Assembly: GCA_965216195.1 (NCBI GenBank)
Contig: OZ244151.1
Location: 1,426,001-1,490,000, forward strand
Length of the DNA stretch: 64,000 bases
Source of the DNA: Aridibacter sp965216195
GTDB taxonomy: Bacteria > Acidobacteriota > Blastocatellia > Pyrinomonadales > Pyrinomonadaceae
Direction of reading: 5' to 3'
Shown: piece by piece, positions 8,104 through 16,642 of the stretch
Position numbering within the stretch: the first letter of the stretch is position 1
How the letters are laid out: each line of letters opens with the position of its first letter
Program-made: the position numbers and the translations under genes
The notes under the pieces: generated by a model
The model's database searches: none
What the model was told of the DNA's origin: nothing
The model's input: only the letters and a program-made list of their open reading frames with translations

Positions 8104-9729
8104 ATGGCACTCAGCCGTAAATCAAAGATTATAATTGGATTATCAATTCTTGCCCTGCTTTCAATCATTATTGTGGCTAGCATTTTCGCCTCGCGTACGG
8201 ATGCACCTGAAGTAACGGTTGTTGAGGTAAAACAGCGCCCCGAACTGCGTTCTACGGTGACTGCACCTGGTGAAATCAGACCAATTCAGTTTATGAACCT
8301 CACGAGCGAAGTCGCCGGCCGAATCGAAGAGATCTACGTGAAGGAAGGTGATTTCGTCGAAGAGGGGCAGCAGCTCGTAAGGTTGGACCCGAACCAACTC
8401 CAGTCCAACACCGATGCACAGTTGGCCGCCTATCAGGCATCTCGAGACGACGTACAATCGAGCCGATCGCAGGTTACGGCTGCTCAAAATCAATTATCTC
8501 AAGCGCGTCAAGCTCAAATCGCATCTGACGCGGCGGTTTCGACGGCTCAACAACAAGTAAGCTCCGCACGTGAAAGCGTTAACCAAGCTCGCCAGCAAGC
8601 GGTTACGGCGCAGACAGATGTGGACAGAAGTCAGGTCGAGCTTAATGCCGCTAATCGAGAACTTAAGAGAAACGAGGAACTGCTGGAGAGCGGCGTAATT
8701 TCTCGGCTTGAGTACGATCAGGCAAAGGATCGTGTGCAAACAGCACGTGTGAGTTTGAGAAATGCCCAGGCTAGATTGAAGTCGCAAAATATTTCAGTTC
8801 GGGAAGCTCAAAACCGAGTTAAGGAAGCTCAGGGCAGAGTTCGTGAATCAAAAGCTAGGGCGAGCCAGCAGCAGGTCGCGGTTCGCGACGCAAGACGGGG
8901 TGTTTCGACTGCGAGCTATAACGCAAGTGCCAGCAATAAAAGATCGAATCAGCAGGCGGCGGTATTACGTGGACAAAGAAACCAGCGCGATAAAACGCTT
9001 CAGGTAGCACCCATTAGCGGAGTTATCGCAGAAATACCGTCGAAGGTCGGAACCTTTGCAACTGCGAATTTCTCTTCTACTCCGCTTCTTACGATCGCAG
9101 ATATGTCTACGATAAACGTTGAAGTAAAGGTCGACGAGACGGAGATTAAGAAAATCCAAATTGGTCAGCCGGCGAAGATCAAGGTAGATGCTTTCGGCGA
9201 CGAAGAAATCGAGGGCACCGTTATTAACGCCACGCCATTGGCGATTGGAAAATCGGCAACCGGTGGCGGACTTTCTACCAACATTAACGTGCAGGAGGCA
9301 AAGGAGCTAAAGGTTGTAATCGAACTCAAAGACGTTCCCGATGAGATTAAGAACGGCCTTCGCCCCGGTATGAGCGCGACAGCTGTAATCACGACGGACG
9401 TTAAAAAGGACGTTCTCGCGGTTCCGATCCAAGCTGTAATCGAAAAGAAACCGGACGAAAAGAAAGAAGGCGAAGTTAAAGGAGAGACCCCGAAGCCCGA
9501 GCCTAAGGAAGACGAAACCGTTAAAGGAGTTTATATACTTGAAGACCGCAAGGCGAAGTTTCTTGAGGTGACAACGGGAATTACCGGCGAATCCGATATT
9601 CAAATCACTAGTGGGCTAGAGGCAACCGCGCAGGTTATCACAGGTCCGAGCCGTGTCTTAAACAAGCTTAAAGAGGGCGACGTCGTTAAAAAGAAAGAAA
9701 AGAAAGACGACGATAAAGACGACAAGTAG
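8104..9729 (+). CDS. HlyD/MacA-type periplasmic adaptor of an ABC efflux system
   Basis: A 541-residue membrane-fusion protein. An N-terminal membrane anchor (about 10-29) leads into the lipoyl/barrel-sandwich half (LTSEVAGRIEEIYVKEGDFV), and a long alpha-helical hairpin follows (about 95-285, very rich in Gln, Ala, Arg and Ser). The second lipoyl half (VAPISGVIAEIPSKVG) and a beta-barrel complete the fold. The C-terminal part contains a Lys/Glu/Pro-rich insertion and a KKKEKKDDDKDDK tail. In MacAB-type systems this protein links the inner-membrane ABC permease to an outer-membrane channel. It is the first gene of an operon with the ATPase (71 bases on), a membrane protein and two permeases. 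No outer-membrane TolC-like gene is present in the window. Confidence 0.9.
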   Translation: MALSRKSKIIIGLSILALLSIIIVASIFASRTDAPEVTVVEVKQRPELRSTVTAPGEIRPIQFMNLTSEVAGRIEEIYVKEGDFVEEGQQLVRLDPNQLQSNTDAQLAAYQASRDDVQSSRSQVTAAQNQLSQARQAQIASDAAVSTAQQQVSSARESVNQARQQAVTAQTDVDRSQVELNAANRELKRNEELLESGVISRLEYDQAKDRVQTARVSLRNAQARLKSQNISVREAQNRVKEAQGRVRESKARASQQQVAVRDARRGVSTASYNASASNKRSNQQAAVLRGQRNQRDKTLQVAPISGVIAEIPSKVGTFATANFSSTPLLTIADMSTINVEVKVDETEIKKIQIGQPAKIKVDAFGDEEIEGTVINATPLAIGKSATGGGLSTNINVQEAKELKVVIELKDVPDEIKNGLRPGMSATAVITTDVKKDVLAVPIQAVIEKKPDEKKEGEVKGETPKPEPKEDETVKGVYILEDRKAKFLEVTTGITGESDIQITSGLEATAQVITGPSRVLNKLKEGDVVKKKEKKDDDKDDK

Positions 9730-9799
9730 TAAATAGCAAAATTTTTGGAGCGGAGCGCGGAGTTTCCCGCTTCGCTTAAATTTCGATAAATATTCAAAA

Positions 9800-10528
9800 A
9801 TGGAAAATAACGAAACCAACGGCGACGGCATCGCCCACCCATACAATTCGCTTATCAAAATGCGCGGAATTTGGAAGACCTATCAAATGGGTACTGAAGA
9901 ACTTCACGCATTGCGCAATGTTTCGTTTGACGTAAGACAGGGGGAGTATCTGGCGATTATCGGGCCTTCCGGATCCGGTAAATCGACACTTATGAACCTA
10001 ATCGGCTGTCTTGATTCACCGACCCAGGGGCAGTATTGGATAAACGGCGAGCAGGTCGCTGAAATGACCGACGACGAGTTAGCCCGCATTCGTAACAAAG
10101 AAATCGGGTTCGTTTTCCAGACCTTTAACCTTTTGTCGCGCGCGACGGCCCTACACAATGTAGAGCTTCCCTTGATTTATGCAGGCATTGGCTCGGGAGA
10201 GCGTCATCAAAAAGCCGTTGACGCGCTTACTTCAGTAGAGTTGGGAGATCGTGTGACGCACCGTCCTAATGAACTTTCGGGTGGACAACGCCAACGCGTG
10301 GCTATCGCAAGAGCGTTGGTAAATCATCCTTCAATCCTTCTCGCAGACGAGCCAACCGGTGCGCTTGACACAACGACGAGTGGTGAAATCATGACCCTCT
10401 TTGAACGTCTCCACTCTGAAGGTAACACGATCATTGTAGTCACTCACGAAGCGGAAGTTGCGGAACGAGCCCATCGCGTGATCACGATTCGCGATGGTGA
10501 AATCGAGAGCGACGAAAAGATTAAATAA
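9800..10528 (+). CDS. ABC transporter ATP-binding protein, MacB/LolD type
   Basis: The 242-residue ATPase of the export system. Walker A is GPSGSGKST (55-63), the Q-loop is in FVFQTFNLLSRATA, the signature is LSGGQRQRVAIARAL, Walker B is ILLADEPTGALD and the switch His is in VVTHEAEVAE. The sequence pattern is that of the LolD/MacB family, which works with FtsX-like permeases and drives extrusion by a mechanical cycle and not by ordinary channel transport. Its TAA stop overlaps the ATG of the next gene (TAATG), so the two are translationally coupled. The substrate could be a lipid, lipoprotein, peptide or drug and cannot be told. Confidence 0.93.
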   Translation: MENNETNGDGIAHPYNSLIKMRGIWKTYQMGTEELHALRNVSFDVRQGEYLAIIGPSGSGKSTLMNLIGCLDSPTQGQYWINGEQVAEMTDDELARIRNKEIGFVFQTFNLLSRATALHNVELPLIYAGIGSGERHQKAVDALTSVELGDRVTHRPNELSGGQRQRVAIARALVNHPSILLADEPTGALDTTTSGEIMTLFERLHSEGNTIIVVTHEAEVAERAHRVITIRDGEIESDEKIK

Positions 10529-11226
10529 TGGAAGGTGTCCCTGGATACGTTTCAGTCTCATTTATACTAACGACGTTCCTTGCGATCGGATTCCTATTCT
10601 ACGCAATAAAACAAACAACTCTTGAAACAACTGCGGCGAAAATCGTAGTCGCAGCGACTACCTTTTGGCTAATGTTTACAGGCATTCTCGCAATCAGCGG
10701 TTTCTACTTGGAGACTCGCGGCTTCCCTCCAAGATTTACATTTGTGCCGATTCCGGCGCTGATCTTTATCGCGTTTCTTTTTGTTTTTTACAGAACCTCA
10801 TTTATCGGAAAACTTCCTTTGCAGTTGTTAACGATGCTCCATATCGTTCGCATCCCGGTTGAAATTATTCTCTGGTTGCTTTACGAGAATGGACAAATCC
10901 CCGAAGTGATGACTTTCGAAGGAAGAAATTTCGACATTCTCGCGGGAATCTCCGCACCAATTATTGCCTGGCTGGCTTTCCGCTCGGGCAAAGTAAACCG
11001 CCGATTACTCATTATTTGGAATTTCGTGTGCCTAGCGCTCCTCGCCAATATCGTCGTGACTGCCATATTGTCGCTCCCGACCGATTTTCAAACCTTCGGA
11101 CTTGAACAACCAAACCGCGGAGTTCTAAATTTCCCTTATATATGGCTTCCCGCCATCGTCGTACCAATCGTGATCTTCGCGCACGCTGCAAGTATCTGGA
11201 AAATTTTCAAAAATAACGTAACCTGA
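10528..11226 (+). CDS. Polytopic membrane protein of the efflux operon, unknown function
   Basis: A 232-residue protein with about seven hydrophobic segments and short charged loops. It starts inside the stop codon of the ATPase gene and ends 28 bases before the first permease gene, so it belongs to the operon. No family name can be given with confidence. Its distinctive stretch is LHIVRIPVEIILWLLYENG followed by PEVMTFEGRNFDILAGI between helices. It lacks a large periplasmic domain and is not an FtsX-type permease. It may be an accessory subunit of the exporter or an enzyme acting on its substrate. Confidence 0.75.
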   Translation: MEGVPGYVSVSFILTTFLAIGFLFYAIKQTTLETTAAKIVVAATTFWLMFTGILAISGFYLETRGFPPRFTFVPIPALIFIAFLFVFYRTSFIGKLPLQLLTMLHIVRIPVEIILWLLYENGQIPEVMTFEGRNFDILAGISAPIIAWLAFRSGKVNRRLLIIWNFVCLALLANIVVTAILSLPTDFQTFGLEQPNRGVLNFPYIWLPAIVVPIVIFAHAASIWKIFKNNVT

Positions 11227-11254
11227 AATCTGAAATTCGCGTATTATATTTAGC

Positions 11255-12508
11255 GTGGCTATCAAAGCTATATTTTCGTTAATTTTAGAGTCTTTTCGCC
11301 TTGCGGTGGGAAGCCTTAGAAGCAACAAGCTCCGAACTTTCCTTACGCTCCTGGGTATCATCGTAGGCGTAACCGCCGTTATTGCTGTAGTTACAATTAT
11401 TAATGGACTCGATTCAACAGTTGCGAACGCTTTTTCCGCGCAGGGTTCGACTGCTTTTAGCGTTTCGAAAATACCTCTTGTCGTAACCTCCCGTGAAGAC
11501 TTCATAAAGTTTAACAAACGAAAAGATGTAACTAAGCGTGATGCTGAAGCCATCGGTCGCCTGTGCGATTATTGCTGGCGTGTCGGTACTTCTATAAACG
11601 GGATCGCACTCGTAAAGTATGGCGAAAATCGCGCTGAAAATGTCTCCGTTCGGGGCCTTTCGCTTCCGATGTTTGATATCGAAAATGTAACTCTCCAAAC
11701 GGGACGGCTCTGGACCGTGCAGGAAGGAAAATCGGGGAGAGCCGCTTGTATCGTAGGAACGGATATTGTCGAGAACCTCTTCGGCGGCGTCTCTCCGGAT
11801 CGGGTTCTGGGAAAGCAAATTCGCGTGGATGGGGTTCCTTACACGATACAAGGTGTTGCCGATTCATTTGGCAAAGTTCTGGGCTTTTCGCGTGACAATT
11901 TCGTCTATGTCCCGTTTGAAGCCGGACAAAAAATGTTTGGCGCGCGCGACTCGATCATAGTTCACGTACAGGTTGAAAATTCTGCAGATTTCGAAACGGC
12001 AAAAGATGAGGTTCGCTCGATTATGAGAAATCGGAGAAAGAAAAAATTCTCCGATACCGATGATGGGTTTTCAGTTGAATCACAGGATGCGTTCATCGGA
12101 ATTTACAAAAACGCGACTTCGGGAATTTATTTTGCAACGTTCGGAGTTGCGATTGTCTCGCTTGTCGTTGGCGGAATCGTTGTGATGAATATAATGCTCG
12201 TGTCGGTTACAGAAAGAACCAAGGAAATTGGGCTTCGGAAGGCTGTAGGGGCAAGGCAAAAAGATGTATTAATGCAGTTTTTGATCGAAGCGGTAACGGT
12301 GACAATGGTCGGCGGTGCGATTGGCGTTTTCACGGGCTACGGGCTCGCGTATATGCTCTCGGTAGTAATGGGCTTTCCGTTAAGAATAAGTGTCCAATCC
12401 GCGGTTTTGGGAGTTACTGTGTCTTTTGTAGTGGGCTTGGTTAGTGGGCTCTACCCTGCGTGGCGCGCCTCGAAGCTAAGTCCAATCGACGCGATGAGAA
12501 ATGAGTAG
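11255..12508 (+). CDS. ABC transporter permease, MacB/FtsX type (first)
   Basis: A 417-residue permease with the MacB topology: an N-terminal helix (about 25-47) after LRSNKLRTFLTLLGIIVG, a large periplasmic MacB-PCD domain (about 50-280), then three C-terminal helices. These carry the FtsX signature around MNIMLVSVTERTKEIGLRKA and the final LYPAWRASKLSPIDAMRNE. The start is GTG at 11255, and no better in-frame start precedes the conserved N-terminus. It resembles the second permease (13053) closely in layout, suggesting a duplicated pair that could act as a heterodimer with the shared ATPase. The unit carrying the four-helix-bundle gene begins right after its TAG stop. Confidence 0.9.
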   Translation: MAIKAIFSLILESFRLAVGSLRSNKLRTFLTLLGIIVGVTAVIAVVTIINGLDSTVANAFSAQGSTAFSVSKIPLVVTSREDFIKFNKRKDVTKRDAEAIGRLCDYCWRVGTSINGIALVKYGENRAENVSVRGLSLPMFDIENVTLQTGRLWTVQEGKSGRAACIVGTDIVENLFGGVSPDRVLGKQIRVDGVPYTIQGVADSFGKVLGFSRDNFVYVPFEAGQKMFGARDSIIVHVQVENSADFETAKDEVRSIMRNRRKKKFSDTDDGFSVESQDAFIGIYKNATSGIYFATFGVAIVSLVVGGIVVMNIMLVSVTERTKEIGLRKAVGARQKDVLMQFLIEAVTVTMVGGAIGVFTGYGLAYMLSVVMGFPLRISVQSAVLGVTVSFVVGLVSGLYPAWRASKLSPIDAMRNE

Positions 12509-12509
12509 A

Positions 12510-12547
12510 AAGTCCTGGAAGTCATTAGTCGAGGAAGTCTGGTAAGT
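12510..12547 (+). repeat. Left GGAAGTC-type repeat flanking the four-helix-bundle gene
   Basis: A degenerate array of AAGTCCT, GGAAGTC, ATTAGTC and GGAAGTCT units begins two bases after the first permease stop codon. It contains GTCATTAGTC at 12521-12530, whose exact reverse complement occurs at 13048-13057 on the far side of the gene. The two flanks therefore lie in inverted orientation. Confidence 0.7.
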
Positions 12548-12595
12548 GTTACTTATAGAATACATTAAAGATTTTACTCATATAGAGGTTTCAGG

Positions 12596-12970
12596 ATGGC
12601 GACGTTTACAAGATTTGAAGATATTAACGCTTGGCAAAAAGCGAGGAATTTAACGAAGGAAGTTTACGTGATAACCCAAAACGGAGCGTTTTCTAGAGAC
12701 TACGATCTTCGAAATCAGATTCGCCGTTCAACGATTTCGATTTCAGCTAATATTGCCGAAGGACAAGGAAGACGGACAGATAAAGAATTTGCAAATTTTC
12801 TGAACATCTCCTTGGGCTCCATTGCCGAAACGAAATCTCATTTATATTTAGCTTTAGATTTGGATTACATTGATCGTAAAATCTTTGACGAAATTTATGA
12901 AAAACTTGATGAAGTAGGGAGGATGACTTATGGATTGTGCAGCCACTTACGCAATAATGTCGCTTCATAA
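12596..12970 (+). CDS. Four-helix-bundle protein (S23 / 23S rRNA intervening-sequence family)
   Basis: A 124-residue protein of the family first found in 23S rRNA intervening sequences and related to the Avd accessory protein of diversity-generating retroelements. Diagnostic stretches are FEDINAWQKARNLTKEVY near the N-terminus, DLRNQIRRSTISISANIAEG in the middle, and FLNISLGSIAETKSHLYLA. Members are small, helical and basic, form ring-like oligomers and probably bind nucleic acid. The biological role of free-standing copies is unknown. It lies between the two permease genes of an otherwise continuous operon, with inverted GACTTCC-type repeats at both borders, which looks like an inserted unit. 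An AGG lies just before the ATG. Confidence 0.9.
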   Translation: MATFTRFEDINAWQKARNLTKEVYVITQNGAFSRDYDLRNQIRRSTISISANIAEGQGRRTDKEFANFLNISLGSIAETKSHLYLALDLDYIDRKIFDEIYEKLDEVGRMTYGLCSHLRNNVAS

Positions 12971-13007
12971 ACATCGTGAACTGGCTCGACTTTTTGCGCT
13001 TACAAAA

Positions 13008-13058
13008 GACTAGCTAGACTTCCTGGACTTCCGAGACTGTCCCGACTGACTAATGACC
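13008..13058 (-). repeat. Right GACTTCC-type repeat flanking the four-helix-bundle gene
   Basis: Units GACTAGCTA, GACTTCCTG, GACTTCCGA, GACTGTCCC and GACTGACTAATGACC run with a period of about 9-10. The last overlaps the ATG of the second permease (13053). The array is the inverted counterpart of the left flank, with GACTAATGAC exactly complementary to GTCATTAGTC there. Confidence 0.7.
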
Positions 13059-14297
13059 TTTGACGATGTAAAAGAATCTGCGACGATGGCGTTTTCGACG
13101 CTCCGAGCAAACAAGCTTCGCTCAATCTTAACGATAATGGGTGTCACGGTTGGTGTGCTTACGGTTTTATCGATGGTTTCGATCATTCAGGGGCTCAATA
13201 AAACTTTTGCGGAGCAAATTGAATCTCTCGGCTCAAACACTATTTTTGTAAACAAATTCAACCCGAGTTTTTCACCCCAGAAAACCCAGGAGGAACTCCA
13301 GCGAAAAGAACTCACACTTGAAGACGTCGAGGCGATCAAAAGCGAAGCGAGATCGCTTGCAGAAGTTGTTCCTTTCCAGCGAAAACTATCTGAAACCGTT
13401 CGTTTCAAGGAGAAGCAGACTGAAACGCCGATTATTATCGGAACCGCGCCCGAATACACTTTTGTTTTTTCGCAGTACGTAGGCGAGGGAAGATTCTTAA
13501 ATAATATTGACCTTAGCGAGCGTCGTAATGTGGCGATCATCGGACGTGACGTAATCAACGCGCTTTTTGAAGAGTATGAAGATCCGATTGGCGAACAAAT
13601 CAAGATCGGCGGCAATATTTTCAAGGTCGTTGGAGTAATGGAAGATTTGGGTACGTTTTTCGGGCAGTCCCGCGACAACTCAATCTTCGTTCCGATCACG
13701 ACTTTTCGTAAGTATTACCCGGACATTAAATTCCCGGACTTTGTTTTCGTGATTGTGATGCGACCGAAAACCCGTGCCGACGTGGCTAACGCGATGTCCG
13801 AAGTTAAAGATATCTTGAGACGTCGCCGGCAGGATCCGCTCGGCGCACCCGATTCGTTTGGCATTTCATCTCAAGACGCCCTTCTCGACATATATAACCA
13901 ACTGACAAGCGCAACGTATCTCGTTCTGACAGCAATATCGGCCGTCGCGCTGATGATTGGCGGGATCGGAGTGATGAATATTATGCTCGTTTCCGTCACC
14001 GAGCGAACCAAGGAAATAGGGATTCGTAAAGCCGTCGGGGCGACAAAAATCAGCATCATGACACAGTTCTTAATTGAGGCTGTGATTCTTACCGGAATCG
14101 GTGGGTTCATCGGACTCGTTGTAGGTGAAGGAACGAGCTTTTTGATCAATGCCTATTCCCCACTTCCCGCCTATATACCGTTATGGGCGGTGGCAATGGC
14201 GATTCTTGTTTCGGCCGGCGTTGGAATCGTGTTTGGTCTTTATCCTGCCTGGAAAGCATCGAGCCTCGATCCGATTGAAGCCTTGCGTTGGGAATAA
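13053..14297 (+). CDS. ABC transporter permease, MacB/FtsX type (second)
   Basis: A 414-residue permease with the same plan as the first: an N-terminal helix after LRANKLRSILTIMGVTVG, a periplasmic MacB-PCD domain, then three helices with IMLVSVTERTKEIGIRKAVG and the C-terminal LYPAWKASSLDPIEALRWE. It is the last gene of the efflux operon and is followed by a palindrome cluster with a terminator. Its ATG lies inside the right-hand GACTTCC-type repeat and has no recognisable Shine-Dalgarno sequence. The insertion may therefore have replaced its native ribosome-binding site. Loss or weakening of expression is possible but unproven. Confidence 0.9.
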   Translation: MTFDDVKESATMAFSTLRANKLRSILTIMGVTVGVLTVLSMVSIIQGLNKTFAEQIESLGSNTIFVNKFNPSFSPQKTQEELQRKELTLEDVEAIKSEARSLAEVVPFQRKLSETVRFKEKQTETPIIIGTAPEYTFVFSQYVGEGRFLNNIDLSERRNVAIIGRDVINALFEEYEDPIGEQIKIGGNIFKVVGVMEDLGTFFGQSRDNSIFVPITTFRKYYPDIKFPDFVFVIVMRPKTRADVANAMSEVKDILRRRRQDPLGAPDSFGISSQDALLDIYNQLTSATYLVLTAISAVALMIGGIGVMNIMLVSVTERTKEIGIRKAVGATKISIMTQFLIEAVILTGIGGFIGLVVGEGTSFLINAYSPLPAYIPLWAVAMAILVSAGVGIVFGLYPAWKASSLDPIEALRWE

Positions 14298-14334
14298 AAC
14301 AGGGGCGGTCTGAAGGTCCTGCAATCAGAGTCTG

Positions 14335-14490
14335 GCCACGCTGTTTACGGCGTGGGCTGTGACAGTGAAAGTAGCGTCAGGGCGTTTACAACGTCCTTTT
14401 CTTAAGACAGGCCCGAGCCAAAACCGCTAGCCCGTTAAAACGGGCTAAAGAGTTTTTCTTCCATGCCACCCACGAGCTAAAAACGCGTGG
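14335..14490. repeat. Cluster of REP-like palindromes downstream of the efflux operon
   Basis: The 300-base spacer 14298-14597 contains no gene. It holds a series of short GC-rich stems with A/T-rich loops of similar build: CCACGC/GCGTGG at 14336-14355, GGCGTT/AACGTCC near 14380-14395, TAGCCCGTT/AACGGGCTA at 14428-14447, and CCACG/CGTGG at 14470-14490. The repeated plan of (C-rich stem)-(TTAAAA or TAAAAA loop)-(G-rich stem) suggests extragenic palindromes of one family. Confidence 0.5.
14428..14457 (+). terminator. Intrinsic terminator of the efflux operon
   Basis: A perfect 9-bp stem (TAGCCCGTT / AACGGGCTA, 2-base centre) is followed by AAGAG and a T5 run at 14453-14457. It lies 130 bases after the second permease stop. 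It also belongs to the REP-like cluster. Confidence 0.6.
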
Positions 14491-14597
14491 CTAAAAGGAA
14501 CTACGGAGAACTAATCAAAAACGATCCTGATTATCAAAACGCACAAGAGGCCGCCTTCTCAGACAGCCTCTCGTCGTAAAAAACCTTCGAATATCAG

Positions 14598-15845
14598 CTA
14601 AGCAGCTTCTTCAACGTTTTCAATAACTTCAAGCGGAATCGCCTCTGCCTTCTTATCAACAATATCCTTTGTAATCACAAGTTCCTTTACCTTTTCCTGC
14701 GACGGCAAAATAAACATCGGATCAAGCAATATCTCTTCAAGAATCATCATCAAACCGCGAGCGCCGAGTTTTCGCTCGAATGCGCGCTTAGCTATTGCTT
14801 TTTTACCCGCATCAGTAAATTTCAAGCGTATATTGTCAAACTCGAATTTCCGTTGATACTGTTTCATCAGCGAATTCTTGGGTTCCGACAAAATCTTAAC
14901 CAACGCAGCTTCATCAAGTTCGTGAAGCGAGCCTATCACCGGCAGACGCCCGACAAATTCCGGAATTAAACCATAGTGAATCAAGTCGTCCGGTTGGAGA
15001 TTAAGATAGGCCTCTTCCTGACGCTGTTTGGAATCCTTTACATCTGCCTGGAAACCAAGCGATTTATTGCGGAGCCTCTGATCAATCACGCGATCAAGTC
15101 CGACAAATGCTCCACCACAAATGAACAGAATGTTTTTTGTGTCGACGGTGCTAAATTCCTGTTGCGGATGCTTGCGGCCGCCATTTTGAGGAATGTTCGC
15201 AGTTGTTCCTTCGAGAATCTTTAAAAGCGCCTGTTGCACACCTTCACCGGAGACGTCCCGCGTGATCGAAGGATTATCATCCTTACGGCATATCTTATCG
15301 ATCTCATCTATGTAGATTATCCCTTCCTGGGCTCGCTCAATATCGTCGTCCGCCGCCTTAACGAGCCTGTGGAGAATATTCTCTACGTCTTCACCAACGT
15401 AGCCTGCCTCGGTCAACGCGGTTGCGTCAACGATGCAAAACGGAACGCTTAAGACCCTGGCCAGAGTCTGTGCAAGCAAAGTTTTGCCCGTTCCCGTAGG
15501 GCCAATCAATAGAATATTGGATTTCTGGATTTCGACGTCTGTGCGTCTTTTGGCAAGTTCGAGGCGCTTATAGTGTTGGTAAACCGCCACCGAAAGGCGT
15601 TTTTTACTTTCGTCTTGCCCGATCACGTATTCGTCGAGAAATTCGTTAATCTCCTGAGGTTTAGGAAGGGCAGTCCGACTCGAAGCAACTTCAGCTTTCT
15701 CGTCGTCGTTAATGATCTCGTTACATATGTCGATACACTCATTGCAAACGTAAACACTCGGTCCAGCAATCAGCTTTTTTACTTCATTTTGCGATTTACC
15801 GCAAAAAGAGCAACGCAAAATTTCCTCGGGTCTTAACATTGACAT
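14598..15845 (-). CDS. clpX: ATP-dependent Clp protease ATP-binding subunit ClpX
   Basis: The 415-residue AAA+ unfoldase that feeds substrates to ClpP. The N-terminal zinc-binding domain has Cys 12, 15, 34 and 37 (CSFC...CNEC). Walker A is GPTGTGKT (about 114-121), pore loop 1 is GYVGEDVE, Walker B is IIYIDEIDKI, and the RPEFVGRLP-type motif is IPEFVGRLPV. Length and motifs are normal for the family. The gene follows clpP by 17 bases and closes the tig-clpP-clpX cluster. A hairpin (GAGGC/GCCTC) follows within 14520-14575 on the minus strand and may terminate it. Confidence 0.98.
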   Translation of the reverse strand: MSMLRPEEILRCSFCGKSQNEVKKLIAGPSVYVCNECIDICNEIINDDEKAEVASSRTALPKPQEINEFLDEYVIGQDESKKRLSVAVYQHYKRLELAKRRTDVEIQKSNILLIGPTGTGKTLLAQTLARVLSVPFCIVDATALTEAGYVGEDVENILHRLVKAADDDIERAQEGIIYIDEIDKICRKDDNPSITRDVSGEGVQQALLKILEGTTANIPQNGGRKHPQQEFSTVDTKNILFICGGAFVGLDRVIDQRLRNKSLGFQADVKDSKQRQEEAYLNLQPDDLIHYGLIPEFVGRLPVIGSLHELDEAALVKILSEPKNSLMKQYQRKFEFDNIRLKFTDAGKKAIAKRAFERKLGARGLMMILEEILLDPMFILPSQEKVKELVITKDIVDKKAEAIPLEVIENVEEAA

Positions 15846-15862
15846 AAACCTATCCTCTAAGC

Positions 15863-16456
15863 TTACTTACTTTTTTCACGGTGTTCAATAACCTCATCGA
15901 TCAACCCGTAGTCTTTCGCCTGCTCCGCGGACATTATTCGATCACGCTCAACATCTTTCTCGACCTGGTCGTAATCCTGACCGGAGTGTTCTGCCAAAAT
16001 ACGCGATGTCATTTCACGCATCCGGATAATTTCTTCCGCCATGATTCTGACATCGGTAGCCTGCCCCTGCGCTCCACCCGATGGCTGGTGAATTAGAATT
16101 CGGGAATTCGGAAGGGCAAAACGCTTTCCCTTCGCTCCAGCGGTCAAGAGTAGAGCGCCCATCGATGCACATTGTCCAACGCAGATAGTTGTCACGTCAT
16201 TGCGTATAAACTGCATTGTGTCGTATATCGCCATTCCAGCCGTGATCGATCCGCCCGGCGAGTTTATATAGAGGTTAATGTCTCGCTCGGGATCTTCCGC
16301 TTCCAAAAAAAGGAGTTGGGCAACGATTAAATTGGCGATCATATCGTCTATCGGAGTGCCGATAAAAATGATGCTGTCTTTTAAAAGCCTCGAATAAATG
16401 TCAAAAGCTCGTTCGCCCCGCGAAGTTTGCTCGACAACCATTGGAACTAAAGCCAT
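15863..16456 (-). CDS. clpP: ATP-dependent Clp protease proteolytic subunit ClpP
   Basis: A 197-residue serine peptidase that forms the double-heptamer chamber. The catalytic triad is in its standard positions: Ser98 in GQCASMGALLL, His123 in RILIHQPSGG and Asp172 in RDRIMSAEQA. The start MALVPMVVEQTSRGERAFDIYSRLL is the classical ClpP N-terminus, so the ATG at 16456 is secure. It lies between tig and clpX in the arrangement common to many bacteria. Confidence 0.98.
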   Translation of the reverse strand: MALVPMVVEQTSRGERAFDIYSRLLKDSIIFIGTPIDDMIANLIVAQLLFLEAEDPERDINLYINSPGGSITAGMAIYDTMQFIRNDVTTICVGQCASMGALLLTAGAKGKRFALPNSRILIHQPSGGAQGQATDVRIMAEEIIRMREMTSRILAEHSGQDYDQVEKDVERDRIMSAEQAKDYGLIDEVIEHREKSK

Positions 16457-16642
16457 AATTATTTCTTTTCCTCTATGCTAAGTTGAGTTTGATTAAGGAG
16501 TTTGTTTAACTAAGTGGAGATAAATCGTTGGCAACAAGTTAGTAACAAGTCCAACGCCTAACACCTGTGATTTTACAAAATCCTTCGAAAATTGCAAACT
16601 CTAAAACCGAATTACGAATCTTCCGCCTGTTTTGATCCCAGT

